Positions 10,306 to 19,469 of a stretch of 64,000 nt of DNA are shown in pieces. How positions within the stretch are numbered: position 1 is the stretch's first letter; every line of letters starts with the position of its first letter. The notes beneath the pieces are model-generated. The model ran no database searches, was not told the origin of the DNA, and was given only the letters and a program-made list of their open reading frames with translations. The DNA is from Clostridium sp. CX1 (GTDB taxonomy: Bacteria; Bacillota; Clostridia; Clostridiales; Clostridiaceae): the NCBI RefSeq assembly GCF_025398335.1, contig NZ_JAODOO010000017.1, forward strand, positions 1 to 64,000, written 5' to 3'. Position numbers and translations under genes: made by a program.

Positions 10306-11064
10306 TTGAACAAGGTATCAATTAACAATATTCATATGAACTATCACTCCTTGAAAACTTGGACTAAGGCATTAAATAATATATCCTTTGACGTAAAAGA
10401 AGGAGAATTTTTAACTATTGTTGGTCCTTCTGGTTGTGGGAAATCAACGCTTCTAAATATAATTGCTGGTCTTTTAAAGCCATCTTTTGGTGAAATCCAT
10501 GTTGATAATGAAAAACTATCCTCTGTTTCAACAAAAATGGGTTATATGTTCCAAAGAGATCAATTATTTGAATGGCTCACTGTGTGGGACAATATAGTTT
10601 TAGGGCTTAAAATTCAGCATAAATCTATAAAGGATTACAAAGAAAATTTAGACACACTTCTTAAAGACTATGGTCTGTGGGATTTTAAGTCTCATTATCC
10701 TGATGAACTTTCTGGTGGAATGCGTCAGAAAGTGGCTTTGATAAGAACCCTTGCACTGAATCCAGAAGTACTATTGTTAGATGAACCTTTCTCCGCTTTA
10801 GACTATCAGACTAGACTTAATATAAGTGATGAAATATTTAAGATAATAAAAAAAGAGGGTAAAACTGCCATAATGGTTACCCATGATATTTCAGAGGCAA
10901 TAGCAATGTCAAATAGAATAATTGTCTTATCTAAGAGACCTGCAGAAATACGAAAAATTTTCGACATCCAGTTTGCAAATAATCACGATTCGCCATTAAA
11001 GTGTAGAGAAGAACCTGAATTTAGAGTTTACTTTAATGACATATGGAAGGAGTTGAATACTTAA
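10306..11064 (+). CDS. ABC transporter ATP-binding protein, nitrate/sulfonate/taurine type
   Basis: A 252-residue ATPase of the SsuB/TauB/NrtD group. Visible motifs: Walker A GPSGCGKST (about 43-51), Q-loop FQRDQLFEW, signature LSGGMRQKVALIR, Walker B VLLLDEPFSALD, H-loop VTHDISEA. It should energise the permease encoded next, importing a small anion or vitamin precursor. I place the start at TTG 10306, with AGGGG 8 nt upstream, rather than the TTG at 10288, which has no box. The stop overlaps the permease start (TAATG). Substrate cannot be deduced: no binding protein gene is present. Confidence 0.88.
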   Translation: MNKVSINNIHMNYHSLKTWTKALNNISFDVKEGEFLTIVGPSGCGKSTLLNIIAGLLKPSFGEIHVDNEKLSSVSTKMGYMFQRDQLFEWLTVWDNIVLGLKIQHKSIKDYKENLDTLLKDYGLWDFKSHYPDELSGGMRQKVALIRTLALNPEVLLLDEPFSALDYQTRLNISDEIFKIIKKEGKTAIMVTHDISEAIAMSNRIIVLSKRPAEIRKIFDIQFANNHDSPLKCREEPEFRVYFNDIWKELNT

Positions 11065-11867
11065 TGAAAGATGAAATTAGAGAACATGATTTATATATTC
11101 AAGGAGTAACTAAAAGAAAAAGAAAGATTATAGCAACAAGATTTATAATACTAATACTATTCTTTGCACTTTGGGAAATCGCTGGAGACCTTAGATGGGT
11201 AGATCCTTTCCTCACCAGTACTCCGTCAAGAATGTGGAAGGCTCTCATTAAGTTATATGCTGAAGGAGCTTTATTCAAGCACATTTGGATAACTTGCTGG
11301 GAAACTATAGTTGGCTTTGTACTTGGAACTATTCTAGGAACTATAATTGCCATTATCTTATGGTGGTCTGATTTTGTTTCTCAAGTTCTAGATCCATATA
11401 TTGTTGTCCTTAACGCTCTTCCAAAAGTAGCTCTAGCCCCTATTATTATATTCTGGGTTGGTAATGGTGCTGCAGCTATAATTTTGGTAGCTCTATTAAT
11501 TTCTATAGTAGTAACAATTCTAACTGTGTTAACGGGATTTAAGGAAGTAGATATAGATAAAATAAAGCTTCTTCAAACCTTTGGGGCTTCCAAATTACAA
11601 ATTTTAAATCATCTTATACTTCCAGCTTCTATCCCTACTCTAGTTTCAGCATTAAAGATAAATGTAGGTCTCTCTTGGGTCGGAGTTATAATGGGAGAAT
11701 TCTTGGTAGCAAAGGATGGTCTAGGCTTCCTAATAATCTTTGGAGGTCAAATTTCTCAATTGGACACAGTTATGCTTAGTATAATAATACTAGCTATCCT
11801 AGCTTATATAATGTATGAAGCTGTAGAATTTATTGAAAAACGGGTAAGAGTAAAAGCTCAACATTAA
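11064..11867 (+). CDS. ABC transporter permease, SsuC/TauC type
   Basis: A 267-residue binding-protein-dependent permease. About six transmembrane helices follow a basic cytoplasmic N terminus (TKRKRK). The EAA-type coupling loop is TFGASKLQILNHLILPASIPTLVSALKINVG in pieces (about residues 170-200), which docks on the ATPase. ATG 11064 overlaps the ATPase stop codon and has AAGGAG about 11 nt upstream; the in-frame ATG at 11043 lies inside the ATPase gene. A substrate-binding protein would normally be the third gene but the next gene, about 200 bp on, encodes a TPR protein. The transporter must use a binding protein encoded elsewhere. Confidence 0.85.
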   Translation: MKDEIREHDLYIQGVTKRKRKIIATRFIILILFFALWEIAGDLRWVDPFLTSTPSRMWKALIKLYAEGALFKHIWITCWETIVGFVLGTILGTIIAIILWWSDFVSQVLDPYIVVLNALPKVALAPIIIFWVGNGAAAIILVALLISIVVTILTVLTGFKEVDIDKIKLLQTFGASKLQILNHLILPASIPTLVSALKINVGLSWVGVIMGEFLVAKDGLGFLIIFGGQISQLDTVMLSIIILAILAYIMYEAVEFIEKRVRVKAQH

Positions 11868-11999
11868 ATCTAAGTATATAACCTAGATAATATATCTTTG
11901 TAAACTTACTCTCTTAGCTCATTTATTCATATTAGCTATATAGAAACAGATTACTACTTGTTGAATAAAAATCCAATATGTGGTTAATATCTTAATATT

Positions 12000-12022
12000 A
12001 AATCTTATATTTTATAAGATTT
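12000..12022 (+). terminator. Small AT-only hairpin after the ABC pair
   Basis: Perfect 10-bp arms AAATCTTATA / TATAAGATTT with a 3-nt loop, followed by TC. It could be a weak terminator for the ABC transporter or a structure at the start of the TPR gene transcript. The lack of G/C makes the call tentative. Confidence 0.35.
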
Positions 12023-12069
12023 TCACGGAAATCTAACAGAAGAATATAAGACACTCAAGGAGGATTTAA

Positions 12070-12429
12070 ATGAGCTATTTTCAGAAGGCTAATGATTACT
12101 ATAATACTAAAGATTATAAAAAAGCTATAGATATGTATGAAAAAGCTATTAAATATAAGGATAATGAAGCTTCTTCCTTTTATAATTCTGCTGTATGTTT
12201 TATTAAGCTTAAAGAGTATAAAAAAGCCATTCCTCTGCTAAAGTCAGCTATTAACTTAAAAATGGATAGTAAATATTTTTTTAATCTTGCATACTGCTAT
12301 ACTATGTTAAAGGATAACAGAAAAGCTTTGGTATACTTTAATACAGCCTGGTGCTTGGATAATAACGACAGTGATTGTGAGAAAGCTATAAACATCATAT
12401 TAAAAAACTACTTGCTAAAGTCAAATTAG
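12070..12429 (+). CDS. TPR-repeat protein
   Basis: A 119-residue protein made of three tetratricopeptide repeats: residues about 1-34 (FQKANDYYNTKDYKKAIDMYEKAI), 35-68 (SSFYNSAVCFIKLKEYKKAIPLLKSAI) and 69-102 (KYFFNLAYCYTMLKDNRKALVYFNTA). No signal peptide or other domain. Such proteins are scaffolds for protein-protein contacts; the partner is unknown. It has a strong CAAGGAGG box 7 nt before ATG and a strong terminator directly after its stop codon, so it is probably monocistronic. Confidence 0.8.
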   Translation: MSYFQKANDYYNTKDYKKAIDMYEKAIKYKDNEASSFYNSAVCFIKLKEYKKAIPLLKSAINLKMDSKYFFNLAYCYTMLKDNRKALVYFNTAWCLDNNDSDCEKAINIILKNYLLKSN

Positions 12430-12433
12430 AAAT

Positions 12434-12469
12434 AAGCATGAAGACTCCCATCTTCATGCTTATTTTTTT
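12434..12469 (+). terminator. Terminator after the TPR gene
   Basis: Stem AAGCATGAAGA / TCTTCATGCTT (12434-12444, 12451-12461), loop of six, then ATTTTTTT. The T-run overlaps the stop codon of the convergent transglutaminase-like gene by two bases. Confidence 0.9.
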
Positions 12470-13658
12470 ACCATTCTCCTGCTATTTGTGCACCTTTATG
12501 ATCTAATTCAAATCTCTTACTATTAAAATAATTTCCTCCTTTATAGAAGGTAGTATCTACGTTAATCCACTTATCCTCCTCTGGTATATAAACCTGATTC
12601 CAGGCATGACTTACCCAACTTACTCCATTAAAGCCTTCACCTGTTATAAGTCTTACCTTTATACCATTGGCTCTGCACATGGCAACATATAAACAAGAAT
12701 AATCAAAACAAATCCCTTTTCTAGAGTTAAAAGCAGATATTGCACCGGATTCAACATCAAAATCATTATTTAAAACTTTATTGGCCTTGTCATGATCATA
12801 AGATATATTACTACCTACCCAGTTATATAGTGCTCTAGCTTTGATTTTAGTGTCACCATCTTCTTGTACAACACTTCTGGCAAGCTTATCTACTTGACTA
12901 TTAGATTTTACCCCCTGATCCAAGGTAACTCCATTATAATAAACTATAGTCCTTCCTTTGCTTATAGCTTTACCTGGAGATGTTTCCTTAGAATCATTTT
13001 CCCTAACCACTATCTTGAATGAATTATTAATTATGTCTGGCAGCTGTCTAGCTATATTGGAATTGGTAACAGGTATAACTACCTCTTTGCAAATACGACT
13101 GTATATCTTTGAGTTCTCTAAATATTTATTTAATCTGCCATTTGTACTAAACATAGATACTACGTTTAGTACAAATGTTACTATAAGTATATAGCATATA
13201 GCCTTAGGAACTCCGAAAAATAGCCCTGTTATTCTTTTAAAAAGACTATTTTTTGAGCTTAGATATCTTTCTATGCTATCTAAAATAGGGTAGAAAGTTA
13301 AATAGTTAATTAATTCAAAAACAAGCTTTATTATCTTATAGCATATTAATACCATTAACGGTATTATTAAAGCGTAAACAATAAAACTGTTACTTTCTAT
13401 ATATTGAAGTATGTCTGGCGGTATTCTGTTATATATTTCTTTATATATGCCATAATCATGGGTTATAAAAATTCTTTTCCCAGAATAGACACCTAAAAAA
13501 ATAGATACTATAAAAGATATATTCCTATTTACTTCATCAATGTCCCCTTTTAAATCCTGTGAGGAGAACTTAAATAGAAATCCCTTTAATAGAGGATATG
13601 AAAATATTAAAACTAACATTAGCGTTACAGGATTAATATTAGTATTTATAGTTATCAC
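12468..13658 (-). CDS. Membrane protein with C-terminal transglutaminase-like domain
   Basis: A 396-residue protein. The N-terminal half carries about five hydrophobic segments (near residues 10-28, 40-58, 90-120, 150-172). The C-terminal part (about 260-375) is a transglutaminase-like cysteine-protease fold with the triad Cys-His-Asp visible in GICFDYS, SHAWNQV and WINVDTTF. Relatives are thought to act on the cell surface as peptidases or in protein cross-links; the actual substrate is unknown. The start is a GTG preceded by TTAAGAG, a weak context, so an internal start is possible. It is followed downstream only by the convergent TPR gene. Confidence 0.8.
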   Translation of the reverse strand: MITINTNINPVTLMLVLIFSYPLLKGFLFKFSSQDLKGDIDEVNRNISFIVSIFLGVYSGKRIFITHDYGIYKEIYNRIPPDILQYIESNSFIVYALIIPLMVLICYKIIKLVFELINYLTFYPILDSIERYLSSKNSLFKRITGLFFGVPKAICYILIVTFVLNVVSMFSTNGRLNKYLENSKIYSRICKEVVIPVTNSNIARQLPDIINNSFKIVVRENDSKETSPGKAISKGRTIVYYNGVTLDQGVKSNSQVDKLARSVVQEDGDTKIKARALYNWVGSNISYDHDKANKVLNNDFDVESGAISAFNSRKGICFDYSCLYVAMCRANGIKVRLITGEGFNGVSWVSHAWNQVYIPEEDKWINVDTTFYKGGNYFNSKRFELDHKGAQIAGEW

Positions 13659-13685
13659 CTCTTAAATTTAATAGCGATATTTTAT

Positions 13686-14534
13686 TTAAAGATCTTGATA
13701 AGTCAAAATGTCTTTAAGCACTGTTTTTATACTTTCCCATGAATATCCTCTACGTAATAGATAATCACTTAGTTTCTTATAGATCTTTTTATGGTCACTC
13801 TCTGATTTTGTTATTATTCTATATCTTTTTTCTGCTAGTTCTCTTATTGAGCTTAATTCATCATTTTCCTTTAACCTCTCCGATTCATCTTGCTCTTGGA
13901 AGTCTTCTCTTACTATCTTTTTTACTACCTTTTGAATCACTTCTAAATTATATCCATTTCTAGACAAATAATCCCATACCTTTTTATAAAGTTTCTTGTA
14001 GTTAGTTTCGCTTTTAATGAGTATTTTGTACTTCTTCTCAGCTAGTTTTAAGGCTGCCTCTTCTTCCAAATCTTTATCAAAATCACTCAACGCTTCATTT
14101 ATTAACTTTTCACTAATTCCTTTCTTTATAAGTTCATACTTTATTCTATTCCTCCCATAGGAATGACTCTTGTCATTTACATACATCTTTATAAACTTTT
14201 CATCATCAATAAACTTATATTCTTTTAAAAAGTTCATAGCTCGTTTTACTATCTTCTCCTCATAGCCCTTTTCTATAAGCTTGTCATATACTTGCTGCTC
14301 TGTTTTATAAGCCCTCTCTATGCTCTTAAGTGCACTATTTTTACACTTTAAGTAGTTATCTTCATCTATTATTTCTTGAAGATATTCCATATCAGCAATT
14401 TTTCCTTTTGAAAGGTTATGAGCATAAATAAGCTCTGCACTACAGGCAAAGGAAAATTCATCGTTTATATAAACATTTACTCTTTCCTTATCTCTCTTTT
14501 GTAGTTCAATTTTTGTAATGACTTTTTTATTCAT
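13686..14534 (-). CDS. recX: RecX family regulatory protein with an extra C-terminal repeat
   Basis: A 282-residue protein. RecX binds RecA filaments and inhibits or moderates RecA activity. The N-terminal segment (KVITKIELQKRDKERVNVYINDEFSFACS) and the helical repeats containing YGRNRIKYELIKKGIS are characteristic. Known RecX proteins have three three-helix repeats; here the C terminus contains a recent tandem copy, LAEKKYKILIKSETNYKKLY (about 170) and LAEKRYRIITKSESDHKKIY (about 232), making the protein longer than usual. The start at 14534 has GGAG 9 nt upstream; the ORF's first ATG at 14549 has no box. The gene follows the M16 peptidase by 18 nt, so the two are probably co-transcribed. 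Confidence 0.85.
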   Translation of the reverse strand: MNKKVITKIELQKRDKERVNVYINDEFSFACSAELIYAHNLSKGKIADMEYLQEIIDEDNYLKCKNSALKSIERAYKTEQQVYDKLIEKGYEEKIVKRAMNFLKEYKFIDDEKFIKMYVNDKSHSYGRNRIKYELIKKGISEKLINEALSDFDKDLEEEAALKLAEKKYKILIKSETNYKKLYKKVWDYLSRNGYNLEVIQKVVKKIVREDFQEQDESERLKENDELSSIRELAEKRYRIITKSESDHKKIYKKLSDYLLRRGYSWESIKTVLKDILTYQDL

Positions 14535-14552
14535 ACTTATAATCTCCATTTA

Positions 14553-15782
14553 TTATTCATTTTTAAGTATGTGTATTGTAGGATCCTTAAACACTAATTT
14601 AGCTACATTATATATGTCTTCTTTTTTAATCTTTTCTATATCTTCCATGTCCACTGAAAACTTATATATATTCTCATCATCTATGATCTGATGCAATACA
14701 TAGTTACCTATATCTGTAGCGTCCTCTAGGGTAAATGCCACTGCCGTTCTCAAAACCTTTTTCATAAGTGCTATGGTGCTGTCATCAAAAACTATTTCTT
14801 CTTTTTTTATTCTTTGAATGCAATCATCAATAGTATTTAAGGTCTCATCGATATTTTCTTCACTTACTGCTGTGTAAATATATAAGGTTTTAACCTGATT
14901 AGTTAAATCTAAATCAGTATAAACATCGTAGGCAAGTCCTCTTTCTTCTCGAAGCTCTCTAAATAATATAGAATTAGCGCTCTCGCCAAATTTGTGATTC
15001 AGTATCCTAAGAGCTAACTCCTCTTCCTTACTTACGTTATGAAAAGTAAAAAGATATATTATGGTACTTTGCTCTATGTCCTTTTTATAAGAAATTCTCT
15101 TACAAGGTATATTATTTTCAACAATTACTTGCTGTCTCTTAAATTCCTTCCATTCCCAATCTTTAAAATACTTTAAAACAATATCTAATACCTCTTCATG
15201 GTCAAAGGAAGACACTACAGATATATAACAATTGTTTGGAGCGTAGTTTTCATGATAAAACTTCATAAGTTTTTCCTTATTAAACCTTCTTACTGTCTTT
15301 TCATCTCCTATAGTTTCATATCTTAAAGGGCTTTTATTGAAAGCTATTTCATTTATTCTCTTAAAGCTGTAGTCTTCCACATCATCTCTGCTTGTTCTAA
15401 TCTCCGCTAGTATGACATCTCTCTCCTTCTCAATTTCCTCCTCAGGAAATATAGAATTTATAAGCATGTCTGATAACAGTTCCAATGACTTTTTAAGTTC
15501 TTCATTTAAAGCTGTTATACTATATACTGTAGATGTGTTATCAGTATAGGCATTATACTCTCCTCCTAAAGCCTCAAGCTCTTCGTTAAGTTTTTCATTA
15601 GTTCTATTTTTAGTTCCCTTGAAAAGCATATGCTCAATAAAATGAGAAATTCCTTTTAAATTTATATCTTCATAAATAGACCCAATTTTTATACCTGCAT
15701 GTATAGCTGCTAATTGAGTATCCTTCTTTATAGTAACTAATTTTATTCCATTAGGCAGAACCTTCTGTCTAGCATCAAACAT
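14553..15782 (-). CDS. M16 family zinc metallopeptidase (processing-peptidase/PqqF-like)
   Basis: A 409-residue insulinase-superfamily peptidase. The inverted zinc motif HxxEH is seen as HFIEHMLFKGT near residues 47-57, with the distal Glu expected in LGGEYNAYTDNT to EIRTSRDD. The two M16 half-domains fill the length, close to the usual 410-430 residues of the clostridial YmxG-type enzyme. Start ATG has GAAGGAG upstream. In Bacillus and Clostridium relatives this is a cytoplasmic single-chain peptidase of uncertain substrate. It is the first gene of the pair with recX. Confidence 0.88.
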   Translation of the reverse strand: MFDARQKVLPNGIKLVTIKKDTQLAAIHAGIKIGSIYEDINLKGISHFIEHMLFKGTKNRTNEKLNEELEALGGEYNAYTDNTSTVYSITALNEELKKSLELLSDMLINSIFPEEEIEKERDVILAEIRTSRDDVEDYSFKRINEIAFNKSPLRYETIGDEKTVRRFNKEKLMKFYHENYAPNNCYISVVSSFDHEEVLDIVLKYFKDWEWKEFKRQQVIVENNIPCKRISYKKDIEQSTIIYLFTFHNVSKEEELALRILNHKFGESANSILFRELREERGLAYDVYTDLDLTNQVKTLYIYTAVSEENIDETLNTIDDCIQRIKKEEIVFDDSTIALMKKVLRTAVAFTLEDATDIGNYVLHQIIDDENIYKFSVDMEDIEKIKKEDIYNVAKLVFKDPTIHILKNE

Positions 15783-15959
15783 ATAATTATCTCCTTCAAA
15801 ATGTATTATAAAAATCTATATTAATGTTATTTGAGAACTTTTCAAATCACTTACCTTATAGATAGTATATCATTATTATAATTTATATCATTAAAAATAA
15901 AAAGATATCTAAAGCTTACAATAAATCTCAAAAATTTCTTAAAGATTTTTAAATAAAAT

Positions 15960-15988
15960 TTGCTAATATATACATACTATGTTATGAT
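15960..15988 (+). promoter_or_regulatory. Predicted promoter of the DEAD-box helicase gene
   Basis: TTGCTA (15960-15965), 17-nt spacer, TATGAT (15983-15988). Predicted start of transcription near 15995, giving a short leader of about 35 nt before ATG 16030. Confidence 0.55.
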
Positions 15989-16029
15989 AGAATTTGTTTT
16001 TGTATTATAAAAAAGAAAGAGGAATTTTA

Positions 16030-17598
16030 ATGGAAAATATAAAATTTAATGAATTACAGCTTCATACTAAAGTACTACAGGCTATAGATGCTATGGGATT
16101 CGAAGAACCTTCCCAAATTCAAGCTGAAGCGATTCCAGTAGTGCTAGAAGGTCATGATATGATAGGTCAGGCTCAAACTGGTACGGGAAAAACTTTAGCC
16201 TTTGGTGCTCCAGTAGTAAGTGGAATAGAAAAAGATAATAAAACATCAGCTTTAGTTCTTACTCCAACTCGTGAATTAGCAATTCAAGTAAATGACGAAT
16301 TATCACGTATTGCAAAGTTTAAAAGGCTTCAACTTCTTCCTGTCTACGGCGGTCAACCAATTGAAAGACAAATTAAAGCCTTAAGAAGAGGTGTAGAAAT
16401 AGTTGTAGGAACACCTGGCAGAATATTGGATCATATCAAAAGAAACACCATAGATTTATCAGAAATAAAATTTTTAATACTTGATGAGGCAGATGAAATG
16501 CTTAACATGGGTTTCATAGATGATATAGAAGAAATTATCAAGGCTTCAAATAGTGAAAGACAGACCTTACTTTTCTCAGCTACTATGCCAGATCAGATAA
16601 AGAGATTAGCTTCTAAATATATGAAAAAAGATGTAAAGCATATTAAAATAGTAAAAAGTGCTTTAACTGTTGAAAAAATAAAACAACATTATTATGAAGT
16701 AAAAGCTAAAGACAGATTTGAATCTCTTTGCAGAATCTTAGATGTAGATGAACCTTCCAGTGCTATAGTCTTCTGTAAAACAAAAAAAGGTGTAGATGAG
16801 TTAGTTGAATCTATGCAATCAAGAGGATATAATGTTGAAGGTATGCATGGAGATATGAACCAAAATCAAAGACTTAACACTCTTAGAAAATTCAAAGAAG
16901 GTACTTTAGACTATTTAGTAGCTACAGATGTTGCCGCAAGAGGTATTGATGTAGATGATGTATCTCATGTAATAAACTATGAACTGCCTCAGGATATAGA
17001 ATCCTATGTTCATAGAATAGGAAGAACTGGAAGAGCAAATAAGGAAGGTACTGCTTATTCTCTTGTTACTCCTAGAGAGTATATGTTCTTAAAACAAATA
17101 GAAAAAGCTACTAAGAGCAAGATAAAGAGAAAAGAAATACCAACTGTCGATGAAATTTTTGAAACAAAGTATAAAAATATAATAAAAAATATTAAGCAAA
17201 CTCTAGAAGAAGATGACTACAAGAATTTTATTCCAGTAGCAACTGAGCTAGATGAGGAGTATAATTTAGTTGATGTAGCTGCAGCTCTTATGAAGATGAT
17301 GTTTGAAAAAGAACTCAGCTTTGACTATAGCGAGAATGCTTTAGCATCTACTAATGGCAATGTTAGACTATTCTTATCTGTAGGTAGAATAGATAGAATT
17401 TCACCTAAGACTTTATTACAATTCATGAGAACCAATTCCGGTTTAGATGTTGGAGAAATAGGTGATATAGATATATTCGATAAATTTACATTCATGGACG
17501 TTCCTGAAAAATTTGTAACTCCTATTATAGATAAGGTTAGTGGAAAGAGATTCCAAGGAAGAAAATTAAATATCGAAGTAGCAAAAAGTAAAAAATAA
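16030..17598 (+). CDS. DEAD-box ATP-dependent RNA helicase with DbpA-type RNA-binding domain
   Basis: A 522-residue helicase. Motifs in order: Q motif and Walker A AQTGTGKT (about 43-50), PTRELA, GTPGR, DEAD (DEADEML), SAT, then the second RecA-like domain with FCKTKKG, ATDVAARGIDV and HRIGRTGR. The C-terminal 75 residues (NVRLFLSVGRIDRISPKTLLQF) form a DbpA-type RNA-binding domain, which in family members recognises structured RNA such as 23S rRNA; likely role in ribosome assembly or RNA turnover. Start at 16030 is supported by AGAGG upstream; the longer ORF start has no box. Confidence 0.92.
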   Translation: MENIKFNELQLHTKVLQAIDAMGFEEPSQIQAEAIPVVLEGHDMIGQAQTGTGKTLAFGAPVVSGIEKDNKTSALVLTPTRELAIQVNDELSRIAKFKRLQLLPVYGGQPIERQIKALRRGVEIVVGTPGRILDHIKRNTIDLSEIKFLILDEADEMLNMGFIDDIEEIIKASNSERQTLLFSATMPDQIKRLASKYMKKDVKHIKIVKSALTVEKIKQHYYEVKAKDRFESLCRILDVDEPSSAIVFCKTKKGVDELVESMQSRGYNVEGMHGDMNQNQRLNTLRKFKEGTLDYLVATDVAARGIDVDDVSHVINYELPQDIESYVHRIGRTGRANKEGTAYSLVTPREYMFLKQIEKATKSKIKRKEIPTVDEIFETKYKNIIKNIKQTLEEDDYKNFIPVATELDEEYNLVDVAAALMKMMFEKELSFDYSENALASTNGNVRLFLSVGRIDRISPKTLLQFMRTNSGLDVGEIGDIDIFDKFTFMDVPEKFVTPIIDKVSGKRFQGRKLNIEVAKSKK

Positions 17599-17654
17599 AT
17601 AATTATGATGAAGTATTCTCAATTCAAACACTAAATATAAATCAATTCAAACTT

Positions 17655-17692
17655 ACAAAAGGCATACAGACTACGGTCTGCATGCCTTTTGT
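17655..17692. terminator. Bidirectional terminator between helicase and GH57 genes
   Basis: 17-bp stem with one mismatch (arms 17655-17671 and 17676-17692, ACAAAAGGCAT... / ...GCCTTTTGT), 4-nt TACG loop. T-rich on both strands, serving the convergent helicase and branching-enzyme genes. Confidence 0.85.
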
Positions 17693-17699
17693 AATAATG

Positions 17700-19289
17700 T
17701 TAATAAATATTTCCCCTATAAACCTCATAGTCTATATTTTTAAATATGTTATCTAATTCCTCTAAACTAGCAACGTATTTAATGTCAATACTATCTTTAG
17801 TTATGTCTTCATATAACTTATTAAATCTCTCTAAATGAGTATTAACTCTTTTTACTGCATACTCTACAGTTGTATTATTTTTAATAATAAATGGCCAGTC
17901 AGATGATTCCGCTAACATCAATTCTCTGGCAGCCTGGTTAAGTGCTCTTCTTTGAGTGTCCGTAGGACTAGAATAAGTGTTTGCAAGTCTTATCATTGCC
18001 TCTGCACATTTGTGGAGTTCCCTATATATCCAGTGATTAGATGGATTTATCCATACAGAAAAATCTCCATTCTCTCCCCAACTGGAGGGATTGGGACTGC
18101 TGCACTGTACTATTGGATATTTATCTAGATACTGTGATGGAGTTATCAGGCTATAGTTAGTCCAATTTTCTGAAGACCTTCTTATGAAATTGTCTATGAA
18201 ATCTGGTCCCTCAAACCACCAATGTCCAAAAAGTTCTGTATCATAAGGACATGTTATTATTGGAGGCTGCTCCATATGTTTACTAATATAGTCAATTTGG
18301 TTATGTCTGCTGGATGCAAAATGATCTGCATGCTCTTTAGCTTTAACTAAAGCATTCTCCCTATTGTAGTATTCCTTATCATCGGTTTTTCCAGTAATCT
18401 TATAATACTTTATGCCAGTATCTAGTCTTATACCACTCTTGTTTATATATGGCTTAATATATTCATTTGGTAGTTCATACCCTATGTCCCTATAAAATTC
18501 TCTATAGTTAAAGTCACCTGGATACCCTGTAAAATTACTCCACACTTGATAAGAAGATTCCATGTCCCTTGCAAAAGCACAAATTCCATTAGGGGTAGAA
18601 ATTGGTGCATGTGTTCCATACTTAGGTTTAGGAGATCCATTAAGTACTGCTTTGTTTTCCGATATGAAATACTGTATTCCAAATTCCTTAAGTATAGAGT
18701 CTAAAGAATAACTATATGCACATTCTGGTAACCATATCCCTTTAGGAGCATGGCCTATACAATCTATGTAGGATTGCACACCTGTAGCTATCTGTGCTTT
18801 AACCGTTTCTTGATTAATTGTCAACAATGGTAATAATCCGTGGGTAGCGGCACAAGTTATTATTTCTAGATACCCTAAATTATCAAACTTTTTAAATGCA
18901 TTCATTAAATTATAATCATACTGTTTATATATAGTTAGCAATTTATTAAACCTATCATTATAAAACAAAGACAATCTATTTAGTTCACTATTACTATTAG
19001 TTCTGACTATCTCTTTTTCTGAGAGTTCTATAGATTTATTTAGATATTCTAAATACCTCCTCTGAAGATATTCATCCTGCAGCATGCTCATAAGAGTCGG
19101 AGTTATAGACATAGTAATTTGAAATTTAATATTGTCTTTTATTAAGTTATCATATACATCTATTAAAGGTATATAACACTCATTGATAGCTTCAAAAAGC
19201 CACCTTTCTTCCATGGCATCATCTATTTCTGGATGCCTTACAAAAGGCATATGACTGTGAAGCACTATTGAAACATATCCTTTAACCAT
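17700..19289 (-). CDS. Glycoside hydrolase family 57, probable 1,4-alpha-glucan branching enzyme (DUF1957-type)
   Basis: A 529-residue GH57 enzyme beginning GYVSIVLHSHMPFVRHP, the conserved first strand of the GH57 (beta/alpha)7 barrel. The catalytic nucleophile Glu is expected in GIWLPECAYS and the acid/base Asp in PYDTELFGHWWFEGP, both present; SSWGENGDFSVWINPSN near residue 410 belongs to the substrate-binding C-terminal helical domain. Family members create alpha-1,6 branches in glycogen or starch-like polymers. GGGGG lies 6 nt before the start. It follows the DUF4912 gene by about 50 nt on the same strand, an association I recall from other Firmicutes and Thermotogales, so the two are likely one operon. 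Confidence 0.88.
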   Translation of the reverse strand: MVKGYVSIVLHSHMPFVRHPEIDDAMEERWLFEAINECYIPLIDVYDNLIKDNIKFQITMSITPTLMSMLQDEYLQRRYLEYLNKSIELSEKEIVRTNSNSELNRLSLFYNDRFNKLLTIYKQYDYNLMNAFKKFDNLGYLEIITCAATHGLLPLLTINQETVKAQIATGVQSYIDCIGHAPKGIWLPECAYSYSLDSILKEFGIQYFISENKAVLNGSPKPKYGTHAPISTPNGICAFARDMESSYQVWSNFTGYPGDFNYREFYRDIGYELPNEYIKPYINKSGIRLDTGIKYYKITGKTDDKEYYNRENALVKAKEHADHFASSRHNQIDYISKHMEQPPIITCPYDTELFGHWWFEGPDFIDNFIRRSSENWTNYSLITPSQYLDKYPIVQCSSPNPSSWGENGDFSVWINPSNHWIYRELHKCAEAMIRLANTYSSPTDTQRRALNQAARELMLAESSDWPFIIKNNTTVEYAVKRVNTHLERFNKLYEDITKDSIDIKYVASLEELDNIFKNIDYEVYRGNIY

Positions 19290-19343
19290 ATTTTACCCCC
19301 ATATCATTATACAATTTGTCTATATTTTCTCAAAGAACATATA

Positions 19344-19469
19344 CTATTTGTTTCCTGAAGAATTTAATTTATACTTTTTCATCATTTCATCAAAGTAATC
19401 ATCGAAGAAACTATTCTTGTAGTTCCTCTCTCCTATTATTATTTCAGGATAGTAGAAGTGTTTTTTTTT
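19344..19469 (-). other. Out-of-frame C-terminal extension of the DUF4912 gene
   Basis: Just after the A9 tract (T9 on the plus strand, 19461-19469) the minus strand stays open in another frame for 38 codons (HFYYPEIIIGERNYKNSF... ending KLNSSGNK) until TAG at 19344-19346. Its composition (aromatic-rich, acidic, YFDEMMKKYK) looks like a real protein tail, and it fills the gap to the GH57 gene. Adding one A to the run, or slipping one base back, would join it to the upstream frame. Confidence 0.7.
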
